DNA of 64,000 nucleotides from Rossellomorea aquimaris (GTDB lineage Bacteria; Bacillota; Bacilli; Bacillales; Bacillaceae_B): NCBI RefSeq assembly GCF_008180865.1, contig NZ_VTEX01000003.1, positions 188,501 to 252,500 of the forward strand, read 5' to 3'. Shown piece by piece: positions 52,005 to 60,537 of this stretch (position 1 is its first letter; each line of letters starts with the position of its first letter). The notes under the pieces were generated by a model. It saw only the letters and a program-made list of their open reading frames with translations, ran no database searches and was not told where the DNA came from. The position numbers and the translations under genes were made by a program.

Positions 52005-52219
52005 ATTATTTTCATCTACTTCTAGTCATTTTGTACGGGAAAGGGTCTAATCTATCGATTGTCATCGAGTTGCTGTCATACATAGGTTTAAAGTAAAATA
52101 GTTAACAGATTTATGCGTTTACAATTTTACGTAAAGTGATATACAGGTCTTTTATCCCGACCCCATAACAGGGATAAAAGTAGTGTTAATTTAATTTAAA
52201 TGAGAATGCTTGATGTCAT

Positions 52220-52249
52220 AAAAAAAAACCGGAGAAGTAATCTCCAGTC
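52220..52249 (-). terminator. Terminator of the second DDAH-family gene
   Basis: GGAGATTACTTCTCC hairpin followed by nine T on the minus strand. Between here and 52004 I see no other feature. Confidence 0.8.
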
Positions 52250-52274
52250 TATTTGTCAATCAGCTCTTCATGAT

Positions 52275-53219
52275 TCATTTCCTTTCTAAAGGCAGCGTCA
52301 TGCATCTTATCCCGCCTCCACCTTTCTCAAGTTCATTCACTTCGACTTCTATCAATTTCTTCCCTCGTAATTTCGTATGCCCTTTCAATATCTTCTTATT
52401 GGCTTTGGTGCTGACTAACAGGGTCTCCGGATCCAAGTTCAGAAAATTGATATCCGCAACCGTGTGTTTTACGTCATCCGTCCAGAGAACGTCGAAGCCC
52501 TGACGTCGGATGAATTCCTCCATCATGACGTACCGGCCACCTTTCTCTGTGATGATTTGTACTGGAAAGAGCCTCATATAGCTCTTGGCTATGAGAAGGT
52601 CGGATCCGGCTACATTGCAGTTCATATCCAAATGCATGGTTTCCCCGGTTCGCGGCAAGTCGATGACCCCGATCTCCGAGAAGCCTGCCCGAAAAATCTC
52701 CTGTTGGATCTCTTCGATACTTTCAATGCTTGTCCGCATGCCTGTATTAATAAAGACAGCATCTTTATTCAGAACGAATACATCCCCATTTTCCAATGCC
52801 TTTAATCGGTTATTCTCCTTGATCGAAAACGTTTTTTCGTCAAACCATGTTTGAAACAGCTCATGACTATGTACGTATTCAGGTGCCCTCATTGTAATCC
52901 CCGCATCACCCGGAATGACAGTATTTCCATACACACATGCCAGGTCCCTTACAAATACCCTATTGATAAGCTGATGATTAAGTTCAGCCTTATCTCCCTT
53001 TAAGTACAGGGAATAATCAATAACTGTTATTCCTGCGTCTTCCATTGCCTTCTTCATACCTTCATGGTTTTCTTTCGCAATATCCTGGTTTACAGGCTTT
53101 TCCCACCCAACGTAATCCGCCGTTCTTTGGTCAGGAATGTCCAATGAAGAAGGCGTGCACACCATCACCGTCTTTAACTCTCCATGTTCGCTCCAGCAAT
53201 TCGGATGAATCTTTATCAT
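52275..53219 (-). CDS. DDAH/arginine deiminase-superfamily hydrolase, second copy
   Basis: A 314-residue pentein-fold enzyme. Landmarks: GELKTVMVCTPSSLD, NRVFVRDLA, LENGDVFVLN (~142), general base THLDMN-like ETMHLDMNCNV and catalytic Cys in GGGGIRCMTLPL. It would act on an arginine-like guanidino substrate, giving citrulline or ornithine-type products. Start has AAGGAGG. It is divergent from an amino acid permease (127-base spacer), suggesting joint uptake and breakdown of the substrate. It differs clearly from the copy at 15801. Confidence 0.85.
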   Translation of the reverse strand: MIKIHPNCWSEHGELKTVMVCTPSSLDIPDQRTADYVGWEKPVNQDIAKENHEGMKKAMEDAGITVIDYSLYLKGDKAELNHQLINRVFVRDLACVYGNTVIPGDAGITMRAPEYVHSHELFQTWFDEKTFSIKENNRLKALENGDVFVLNKDAVFINTGMRTSIESIEEIQQEIFRAGFSEIGVIDLPRTGETMHLDMNCNVAGSDLLIAKSYMRLFPVQIITEKGGRYVMMEEFIRRQGFDVLWTDDVKHTVADINFLNLDPETLLVSTKANKKILKGHTKLRGKKLIEVEVNELEKGGGGIRCMTLPLERK

Positions 53220-53345
53220 GAGCCAGCCTCCTTAATATCAGTCTCCATTACTTTCTCCTTTCTAAGGGAAATCATTCTGTGCCTTTCACATAATTCATGA
53301 CCCCAAACGTCAAACTATGAGGGGTAAAGGTCAGGTGAAAAACTA

Positions 53346-54671
53346 ATGAGTAAATGTACGAATCAAACAAATCTTACATGGTGGCAGCTTTCTTTTATAG
53401 GGGTAGGCTGTATCATTGGAACAGGTTACTTTCTGGGATCAGCCATCCCTATTCAAAGGGCGGGGTCCTCTGTATTGATTGCTTATTTAGTGGCCGGAAT
53501 TGGAACATGGATAGTGTTTCAAGCCCTTGCAAAATTAACGGCCCATCATCCGGAAAAGGGGTCCTTCCGTACTTATGCAAAGCAGGCTTACGGATCATGG
53601 GCAGGGTTCAGTAACGGATGGGTCTATTGGTCGGCAGAAATGCTCATTATGGGGAGTCAACTAACCGCTCTTGCTCTATTTGCTCAATTCTGGTTTCCTT
53701 CCATTCCTCTGTGGATGTTCACTGCCGGATTTGCAAGCCTTGGATTATTGATCATTTTGATGGGCGTGCAGAAAGTGGAACAGATGGAGAATCTGTTTGG
53801 AATCATGAAAGTAGCTGCCATCGTGATGTTCGTCATCATCGCTGCTGCCGCCATGTTCGGGTGGTTAGGGACCGATGCTAAAACCCAAACGCTTCAATCT
53901 CCAATAAAAGAGATTCTGCCGGATGATGGAAAGGGCTTATGGCTCGCACTTCTTTTTGCCTTTTATGGATTCGGGGGAATTGAAGTGATGGGACTGATGG
54001 CTCAGGAGCTTAAAGACCCGAAGGATGCTCCAAAGTCAGGGAATATCATGCTCCTTATCCTGACCATCCTTTACCTTTTATCCTTTTATCTCGTATTAAA
54101 GCTCGTACCGTCAGGAAGAATTAATCCCAATGAAAGTCCATTTCTAACGGCGCTTAAACAATATGACCTTCCCTGGGTCCCACATGTATTCAACGCCATT
54201 CTGATTATTGCGGGGTTCTCCACCATGGTCGCTTCCTTATATGCAGTCTCGACGATGCTGGTGTCATTGGCTGAAGAAGGGGATGCTCCTAAGGTTTTCG
54301 CCAGAAAGGGGAAATGGAAGGTCCCCCTCCCTGCTTTCGGACTCATCACGCTTGTTGTCGCAGCTTCGATAATGATCGCCATGCTACTGCCGGACAAATT
54401 ATTCGAGTATATCACTACAGCGGCGGGACTCATGCTTCTCTACACGTGGATGTTTATTCTTGCTTCCTTTCACAAGCTGATGAGCAAAGGTTGGTGGGAG
54501 CGTTCCCAAACAATCTTTGCACTCATCCTCATTTTATTGGCGATCAGCGGCACGCTTCTTGATCATGTAAGTCGCATTGGATTTTTTGTAAGCATCGGCT
54601 TCATTGTGCTGATTGCGATTGCGACAATCGTAAAAGAAAAAAGAGTTAAGCCTGAACGCTTTAACTCTTGA
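53346..54671 (+). CDS. Amino acid permease (APC family)
   Basis: A 441-residue transporter with ~12 helices. Signature LSFIGVGCIIGTGYFLGSAIPIQRAG at the N-terminus and AFYGFGGIEVMGLMAQELKDPKDAPK (~218) are typical of the AAT subfamily. It carries amino acid across the membrane with protons or by exchange; arginine is a guess from the divergent deiminase-type gene. Its last 11 bases overlap the convergent YqcI/YcgG gene. Confidence 0.9.
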   Translation: MSKCTNQTNLTWWQLSFIGVGCIIGTGYFLGSAIPIQRAGSSVLIAYLVAGIGTWIVFQALAKLTAHHPEKGSFRTYAKQAYGSWAGFSNGWVYWSAEMLIMGSQLTALALFAQFWFPSIPLWMFTAGFASLGLLIILMGVQKVEQMENLFGIMKVAAIVMFVIIAAAAMFGWLGTDAKTQTLQSPIKEILPDDGKGLWLALLFAFYGFGGIEVMGLMAQELKDPKDAPKSGNIMLLILTILYLLSFYLVLKLVPSGRINPNESPFLTALKQYDLPWVPHVFNAILIIAGFSTMVASLYAVSTMLVSLAEEGDAPKVFARKGKWKVPLPAFGLITLVVAASIMIAMLLPDKLFEYITTAAGLMLLYTWMFILASFHKLMSKGWWERSQTIFALILILLAISGTLLDHVSRIGFFVSIGFIVLIAIATIVKEKRVKPERFNS

Positions 54672-55407
54672 TTTTCTTATGCATATTTAAAAATGGGCAC
54701 TTCGATAGAGATGAATCATCATCACTCAGATAATACTGTTTCCATTCATAGTTGTCTTCCTGACCATACCATTTAAGGCTGGGATGGGGTTCTGCCTCAT
54801 CATACTCAATGAGCCGCTTCCGAATCACTTTCTTTAATTTCTGGCCAAATGCAGTTGAAGAGTTGATTTCATCGAACACCCACCGGGGCTGGAAGGCTAC
54901 AAGAAAATAAGGAAAATGACGGCTTTTCCGCACGGTATGGGCAGGTGTTGCACAGAAGGCAAAGTATGGCTCCCCGTCAAAACAAAATTCCCATGTATGA
55001 TGATGGGGATCCTTCGCTATATCTTCCGGCCATGGTGATTCATCCAATTCATGAATCCGATTCAATAGCCCCCAGAAAATATCCTGATAAGAATCAATCG
55101 ATTGATTCTCAGCCCCTATCCCCTCTGAATTAAAAAAGACAACAAGAGATGCATACTTTCCTGTATCCCTTGAGATTTCACCATATTGTTTGAGTAAGCA
55201 GGCAAGTTTTTCAGAAGCTGCTTGTTTTCTTGGATCATCTGCAAATCCGAAGCGTAATGTATCTGTCTGAAAGCCTTGTTTTCCAGGTACGCATGGGTAA
55301 GGTTTTTCTTCGTCGCACATTGCGGCCGAGAAATGCCCATAGGCTGCTCTTTGCCATGGAGCGAGTTCCTCCCCTAGTTGATCAATCAAACTTGTAGACC
55401 ATAGCAT
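54661..55407 (-). CDS. YqcI/YcgG-family protein
   Basis: A 248-residue protein of the YqcI/YcgG family. Typical parts are YPCVPGKQGFQTDTLRFGF, DTGKYASLVVFFNSEG, WEFCFDGEPYFAFCATPAHTVRKSRHFPYFLVAFQPRWVFDE (here given in pieces: EPYFAFCATPAHTVRKSR) and a C-terminal YYLSDDD. Some members are reported as heme-dependent N-oxygenases (GntA), but function in Bacillus is unknown. Start 55407 has AGGAGG ten bases ahead; the frame continues 37 codons upstream without a site. Confidence 0.82.
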   Translation of the reverse strand: MLWSTSLIDQLGEELAPWQRAAYGHFSAAMCDEEKPYPCVPGKQGFQTDTLRFGFADDPRKQAASEKLACLLKQYGEISRDTGKYASLVVFFNSEGIGAENQSIDSYQDIFWGLLNRIHELDESPWPEDIAKDPHHHTWEFCFDGEPYFAFCATPAHTVRKSRHFPYFLVAFQPRWVFDEINSSTAFGQKLKKVIRKRLIEYDEAEPHPSLKWYGQEDNYEWKQYYLSDDDSSLSKCPFLNMHKKIKS

Positions 55408-55471
55408 ATAGCCGATCCCTCCTAAATAGTACACATTTATCCTATTAGGAAGGAACTTAGTGGGTGTCTGT

Positions 55472-56101
55472 CTAACCGAATAATAAACGGCAGGCCTGGA
55501 CACCGAAGTAGATCCCAAACCCCATCAAGATGAGGCCGGAAATAATGGATATGACACGCAAAACAACAGGACTGACCAGTTTCCTTGCCCCTGTCGCCAC
55601 ACCGGCCATCGTAAGATCCCAAAAGGTGATACCAAGAAAGATCCCCATGCTATACAGGAAGAGCTGACCTGCTTCATAGGAACCGGAAGCCTGAGCTAAC
55701 ATGGAACCATAGATACCAAGCCAAAATAGAATGCTTAATGGATTGGAAATGGCCATAAAAAATCCTGTGCGAAAAGCTTTTCCTTTTGTTTCATGAGGAT
55801 TTTGATGGGAGGTTTTTGTAATGGATCCCGATTTCAGGATGCCTTCAATCCCTGTATAGGTCAATACAAAGAAGCCGAATACCCACAAGGACAATTTAAT
55901 GACCGGTGTATCAATAAATTGAGAGACTCCGAAGTATATAAGAAGCATAAAAATGCCGTCCGCTACCATTCCCCCTACCCCCACAAGCCAGGCATGAAAA
56001 AAGCCAAAGCGGATCCCCTTGTCCAGTTGAGCGGCATTTATCGGTCCCATAGGGGCAGAAAGCGATAATCCCAAAATGATATAGCTTATGAATATACTCA
56101 T
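55472..56101 (-). CDS. LysE-family amino acid exporter
   Basis: A 209-residue membrane protein with about six helices. GLSLSAPMGPINAAQLDKGIRFGFFHAWLVGVGGMVAD at the N-terminus (e.g. SAPMGPINAAQLDKGIR) is the LysE/RhtB signature. It exports amino acids or related metabolites. AAGGTGG precedes the ATG. Substrate unknown; it lies 64 bases upstream of the YqcI/YcgG gene and may be read with it. Confidence 0.9.
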   Translation of the reverse strand: MSIFISYIILGLSLSAPMGPINAAQLDKGIRFGFFHAWLVGVGGMVADGIFMLLIYFGVSQFIDTPVIKLSLWVFGFFVLTYTGIEGILKSGSITKTSHQNPHETKGKAFRTGFFMAISNPLSILFWLGIYGSMLAQASGSYEAGQLFLYSMGIFLGITFWDLTMAGVATGARKLVSPVVLRVISIISGLILMGFGIYFGVQACRLLFG

Positions 56102-56230
56102 CTACGACCACCTTCAAATTGACTTCTTCCTATTGTATTCGGACAGGCTGGCAAGTATTAAACCGAAATACATAATTGTGCGTAATAAGGATATTCTAAT
56201 CATCGATGCTATTTTCAAGGAGGAAAAAAG

Positions 56231-56869
56231 ATGCAAAACCAAGGACAACAATCGAATATGACACCACCAGGAACTCAGATGCCACCGAATATGATGAACA
56301 CTCAGAGTAAAAACCATGGGGGCCATGAGCTCTTTGATGCCCATGAGATCATAGCAGGCATCATCAGCATGCTTGATCAGTATCAAATGTATGATCAGCA
56401 CATTCAGGATCCTGAACTAACGGATATACTAAAACGCCAGTCAACATTCGTCACGACTATGTATAATACGATTGTGGGCAGCTTTTCGACAGGGCATGAC
56501 CCCATCGTTCCAACTCAAGCATACAAAATGACTCAAACCAATACTACCACATACGGCATCAAACCAGGAGCACCTAAAAAACCGAATCAATCGGTCAACG
56601 ATCTTTCCGATAAAGGCTTGTCTGCTTATATGCTGGGACAAACCAAGTCACTGGCCATGCTTCTTGCCATGACAGCCCTTGAGATGACAAACCCTGTATT
56701 ACGGCGTGTCGTAGCTGACAGCGTCCCGAATTTCATTGAAATGAGCTATGAGATCTACCTCTATCAAAATAAACACGGATACTATCAGGTCCCTCAATTA
56801 AACGACCAGGATATGACCCTTATGCTTCAAAGCTATACAACCGTTCCACAACAAAACATGCCTCAATAA
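56231..56869 (+). CDS. Spore coat protein, CotF/YhcQ-like
   Basis: A 212-residue coat protein. After a Gln/Pro/Met-rich N-terminus (NQGQQSNMTPPGTQMPP) comes the ferritin-like CotF-type domain: HELFDAHEIIAGIISMLDQYQMY, and a second half MLGQTKSLAMLLAMTALEMTNPVLRRVVADS. It belongs with YhcQ. AGGAGG precedes the ATG; sporulation control is expected, but I cannot fix a sigma-K promoter. A weak hairpin with T-run follows near 56890-56915. Confidence 0.85.
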   Translation: MQNQGQQSNMTPPGTQMPPNMMNTQSKNHGGHELFDAHEIIAGIISMLDQYQMYDQHIQDPELTDILKRQSTFVTTMYNTIVGSFSTGHDPIVPTQAYKMTQTNTTTYGIKPGAPKKPNQSVNDLSDKGLSAYMLGQTKSLAMLLAMTALEMTNPVLRRVVADSVPNFIEMSYEIYLYQNKHGYYQVPQLNDQDMTLMLQSYTTVPQQNMPQ

Positions 56870-56987
56870 CGTTGGATGGATGCCTGTCGTTTCTTTTATT
56901 TTAAGAGGCGCAGGCTATTTTATTTATTCATCTTCTTGAACGACTTTCTCTCACGCACATAGGATAGAGGGAGAGTGAAATTGGGAG

Positions 56988-57491
56988 GTGTTTGAGCTGA
57001 TTCACACAGTCAGGGTGGGGGAAACACTCAGTCAAATTTCGAGGGATTACAGGACTCCGTTTCCTGCTATACTTAATGCCAATCCCGGTATTGATCCGGA
57101 TGTGATTTATCCAGGTCAAACGATTACGATACCAGGGATTCCGGATACAACCAATAACCCTTACCGCATTCAGGTTTCTGTTAATAACCGGTGGCTGCGT
57201 TTATTCAAGGATGGGGTTCAAATCAAGCAGTATCCCATTGCAGTGGGGAGAGTGCTCTTTGAAACTCCCATTGGGGAATTTATCATCATTAACAAAGCAC
57301 CAAATCCCGGCGGACCTTTTGGTACGATGTGGATGAGTTTATCGAAAGAAAGTTATGGGATTCATGGAACAAATGACCCAAGCTCGATTGGAAATGCCGT
57401 GTCCAGGGGTTGTATACGAATGTATAACAAAGACGTCGAAGAGTTAGCGGGAATCGTTCCAATCGGTACGCCTGTTTTGATCAGTCCATGA
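56988..57491 (+). CDS. LysM-L,D-transpeptidase (YkuD-like)
   Basis: Up to 167 residues: an N-terminal LysM ([20 protein letters not shown], ~6-50) and a YkuD catalytic domain (~58-166) with [20 protein letters not shown], containing the catalytic His and Cys. It cross-links peptidoglycan; B. subtilis YkuD has the same two-domain layout and is spore-associated. The only canonical start is GTG 56988, but its G is the last base of the GGGAGG site. CTG at 56997 has ideal spacing (eight bases) and gives an N-terminus aligned with YkuD, so real initiation may be at CTG. Confidence 0.88.
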   Translation: MFELIHTVRVGETLSQISRDYRTPFPAILNANPGIDPDVIYPGQTITIPGIPDTTNNPYRIQVSVNNRWLRLFKDGVQIKQYPIAVGRVLFETPIGEFIIINKAPNPGGPFGTMWMSLSKESYGIHGTNDPSSIGNAVSRGCIRMYNKDVEELAGIVPIGTPVLISP

Positions 57492-57494
57492 GTG

Positions 57495-57525
57495 AAAAAA
57501 GTGTATAGGCGCCTATACACTTTTT
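57495..57525. terminator. Bidirectional terminator
   Basis: Palindrome GTGTATAGGCGCCTATACAC flanked by A-run and T-run, between convergent genes. Confidence 0.88.
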
Positions 57526-57529
57526 CCTT

Positions 57530-58726
57530 TTACAAAACGGCTCTCCTTGATTCCACATAATCCAAACCGAAGTGCATGTGAAGGACTCTGGCTGCTTTTT
57601 CTACATCGCATCTATCAACCAGTGCACTTAATCCTACCGGGGATTCCCAAATGGATGCCTTTCCGATATGGTAGTCATGAAAAACGTTGGTAACCTTTTC
57701 CCTCACTTCATGTGATGAGTTGATCCGACCGATCACGGATACCTTAGACAGGTCCTCCCTTTCCTCTATACGAGAGTATGCCTGGTTATATTGTCCAACG
57801 ATTCTTTTCACTTCATGAAAATCCTTGTCTTTAACGATGAGAACAAGGTTTTCCTCGTATTTAATGATTTCTGTCTCGATATGATGGGAATCGAGATCAT
57901 AAAGAATCAGTGACTCCCCACCATTACAGTCTATTATTGTCAGAACAGAGATATCACTCTGATAGGCCACTCCCACAATAGGGGCATTTCTCTTTGACCT
58001 TCCACTAATGACGGTCCCACTCCCCTCATTCAAACTGGAACAAACCACAAGCGGCACATGATGTTCCCTTGCATGTTTAATCGCTCTCGGATGCAGGACT
58101 CCAGCTCCCATGGTGGCTAAACGCAGCATCTCATCATAGGAAAGGGTGTCAATTTTCGCTGCCCGGGGAACGCTTCGCGGATCCGACGTATACACCCCAT
58201 CTACATCCGTATAAATATCACACCTATCCGCTTTTAAAGCGGCAGCAAGAGCAGCTGCCGTCGTATCGGAACCGCCCCTCCCTAATGTAGTCACCTCTCC
58301 TTTATCCGTAATTCCTTGAAAACCGGCTACCACGACGATTCGTCCTTTGGATAACTCCGATTTTATCCGATCGGTATTGATCGAGGTAATCTTGGCATTC
58401 CCAAATACTCCATCGGTTTGAATTCCCGCCTGTCTGCCTGTCAGGGATACGGCTTCCAGCCCCTTATGCTGCAGGGCCATGGTCAAAAGGGAGATCGTCA
58501 CCTGCTCCCCGGTACTTAAGAGCATATCCATTTCTCTCTTACTTGGCTTTTCGGAGAGCTCCCCTGCCAATCTTACAAGTGTATCAGTCGTTTTGTTCAT
58601 AGCTGATACTACTACGACAACATCATGGCCTTTTTCTCTTTCCTTCATGACATGAAAGACCATACGTTTGATCCGATCTGTAGAACCAACAGAGGTTCCA
58701 CCAAACTTTTGAACGATCATACTCAA
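57530..58726 (-). CDS. Aspartate kinase in the S-box operon
   Basis: A 398-residue aspartokinase. The kinase half (IVQKFGGTSVGSTDRIK; LGRGGSDTTAAALAAAL; YTDVDGVYTSDPRSVP) is nearly the same as in the copy at 42199, but the ACT half is very different. TTG start as in the paralogue, GGGG five bases ahead. It lies 41 bases after homoserine dehydrogenase, in the transcript led by a SAM riboswitch, so it should serve methionine (and threonine) synthesis. Confidence 0.93.
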   Translation of the reverse strand: MSMIVQKFGGTSVGSTDRIKRMVFHVMKEREKGHDVVVVVSAMNKTTDTLVRLAGELSEKPSKREMDMLLSTGEQVTISLLTMALQHKGLEAVSLTGRQAGIQTDGVFGNAKITSINTDRIKSELSKGRIVVVAGFQGITDKGEVTTLGRGGSDTTAAALAAALKADRCDIYTDVDGVYTSDPRSVPRAAKIDTLSYDEMLRLATMGAGVLHPRAIKHAREHHVPLVVCSSLNEGSGTVISGRSKRNAPIVGVAYQSDISVLTIIDCNGGESLILYDLDSHHIETEIIKYEENLVLIVKDKDFHEVKRIVGQYNQAYSRIEEREDLSKVSVIGRINSSHEVREKVTNVFHDYHIGKASIWESPVGLSALVDRCDVEKAARVLHMHFGLDYVESRRAVL

Positions 58727-58767
58727 TGATACCCCTACTTTCCATCAGATCTTATTTAAGATTACTT

Positions 58768-60018
58768 CTAAGAAACTGCAGCTCCAGTTTTCACTTCATT
58801 TTCCAACGGAATTTCTTTTAAAATAGGAACGGCTTGAATATGTTCATGTGTCCGAAGGAGCGATTCCAGTGTCTCTTTCGTGCCTTCAACAAATACGTAC
58901 AAGTTATCGCCCAAATGAATACGATCCTTTAATATGAACGAAGGGAGCCAGTTTTGATACTCATCATTTTCACGGATTCTCAAGACCCAGTTGTGGCTGC
59001 TCTCATCATGAACCTCTCCCGTATTCACGGTACTTTCCGCAGAGTCGGTATACTTTCTCTCTATCAACGACAGAAAATCCTCTACCATGGCACTGCCTGT
59101 AGGTAATTTTCCAGCGCCTGGACCAAGCAGGGTGATCCTTCCTACAAGACTACCCTTAAGGGAAATGGCATTTTCCACATCCTCCACACCGTAAAAAGGA
59201 TGGGTATCATGTACAAGGATCGGCTCTACTTCACCTTGGATATGGTCCACTGAATCCCGTCTAAGAGAACCTACGTGCTTAAACCGCAATCGAAAGGATT
59301 CCGCTGCCTGGAGCCATTCTGCAGTCAGGTGGGATATCCCCTTTCGCCGGATATTTTTCCAATCGGGCTGTCTGCCAAAGGCCGTTTGACTTAAAATAAG
59401 CAATTTATAGAACGCATCATGGCCTTCGATGTCATTTGTCGGATCGGCTTCAGCGTATCCCTTCTCCTGAGAAATTTTTAAGGCTGTCTCAAAGGCAAGA
59501 CCTCTTTTTCTCATTTGAGATAAGATGAAGTTTGACGTCCCATTCAGAATCCCTTGAATTTGTCTGATCTCATTCACCTTCAGAAGCTGCCGGATACTGC
59601 CGATCACAGGGATCCCTCCGGCTGTCGTCGCTTCAAATCCGACCGATACTCCCTTCCTTTTCGCCTCCTCCAATAGCTCAGGACCATATTTGGCAAACAT
59701 CGCTTTATTGGCCGTGACAATATGAATCCCCTTCTCAATGGCTTGTGTTAAATACGTATAGCTCGGCTCTTCCCCCACGATCGCTTCAAAGATAACGTGT
59801 AAATCCTGTATATCCAGGATTTCCTGGAAATCCGTTGTGACGTTGATGGATGATTCAATATTTCGCTCCTTTGTGGGATCTTTAATAAGGATTGCCTTTA
59901 CCTTCACCTCTTTACCCAGTACTTCCTTCAATCTGTCCTGATGAGTATCGATTGCTTCACAGACCCCTTGCCCTACCGTTCCAAACCCCAGAAGTGCCAC
60001 ATTAATCGCTGACATCAT
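58768..60018 (-). CDS. hom: Homoserine dehydrogenase
   Basis: A 416-residue enzyme reducing aspartate semialdehyde to homoserine. NAD(P) site VALLGFGTVGQGVCEAI, TANKAMFAKYG, FEATTAGGIPVIGSIRQLL, GILNGTSNFILSQM and GYAEADPTNDIEGHDA (catalytic Asp/Lys region) are all present, followed by an ACT-like C-terminal domain. AAGGAGG precedes tandem ATG codons; the first is used. First gene behind the S-box leader. Confidence 0.95.
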   Translation of the reverse strand: MMSAINVALLGFGTVGQGVCEAIDTHQDRLKEVLGKEVKVKAILIKDPTKERNIESSINVTTDFQEILDIQDLHVIFEAIVGEEPSYTYLTQAIEKGIHIVTANKAMFAKYGPELLEEAKRKGVSVGFEATTAGGIPVIGSIRQLLKVNEIRQIQGILNGTSNFILSQMRKRGLAFETALKISQEKGYAEADPTNDIEGHDAFYKLLILSQTAFGRQPDWKNIRRKGISHLTAEWLQAAESFRLRFKHVGSLRRDSVDHIQGEVEPILVHDTHPFYGVEDVENAISLKGSLVGRITLLGPGAGKLPTGSAMVEDFLSLIERKYTDSAESTVNTGEVHDESSHNWVLRIRENDEYQNWLPSFILKDRIHLGDNLYVFVEGTKETLESLLRTHEHIQAVPILKEIPLENEVKTGAAVS

Positions 60019-60116
60019 TCAGCCTCCTTTTATCTACTTTTCACTTTATACGTAAGAATGATTCGTTCCAGTTGAAGATCCACTTGAGGGATATGAGCGG
60101 AAAAGAAAAAGGTATA

Positions 60117-60149
60117 CAGAAAAGCCCTCTTCTTTTAAGAAGAGGGCTA
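60117..60149 (-). terminator. Riboswitch terminator
   Basis: AGCCCTCTTCTT-AAAAGAAGAGGGCT hairpin then TTTT on the minus strand, between the S-box aptamer and hom; forms when SAM is bound. Confidence 0.88.
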
Positions 60150-60167
60150 AATGAGCATGCTCCTCCC

Positions 60168-60276
60168 CTTATCTTCCAGATTCGTTTGGAATCTGTAGGA
60201 ATTGGCACCTTTGCAGTCTGATCCTGCAGGTTGCCGGGCTTCATCGGGCCTATCCCTCCGCCGCTCTTGATAAGAG
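60168..60276 (-). promoter_or_regulatory. SAM-I (S-box) riboswitch aptamer
   Basis: The minus strand reads CTTATCAAGAG, then GGAGGGA, GGCCCGATGAAGCCCGGCAACC (split: GGCCCGATGAAG, CCCGGCAACC), AAGGTGCCAATTCC, CAGA and closes with GATAAG. This is the S-box consensus in order; P1 is CTTATC (60269-60274) with GATAAG (60168-60173). With the terminator at 60117 it switches hom and aspartokinase off when SAM is plentiful. Confidence 0.95.
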
Positions 60277-60323
60277 ATATAATGTTTCGTTTTGGTATTA
60301 CTTGCTATTTGAGTATGAATTGG

Positions 60324-60352
60324 ATTATAAAGGGGATTTATTCTCTCGTCAA
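60324..60352 (-). promoter_or_regulatory. Sigma-A promoter of the S-box operon
   Basis: On the minus strand TTGACG (60347-60352), 17 bases, TATAAT (60324-60329), ~50 bases ahead of the aptamer. The bases 60353-60537 hold nothing else I recognise. Confidence 0.8.
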
Positions 60353-60537
60353 TACTATTTTTAGTATTTTTTAAAAATTCTTTCAAATGTCACAGGCGAT
60401 TATATTTCCTATCGGATTACTTGAAATTCTTGCATCGCCTAACAACCTATAAATCTATTTTGCAAAGAGACGTTTTAACATGTTCTGGCAGGGAAAACTA
60501 ATCCATATCCCTTTATTTGAAAGGAAACAGATCAATT

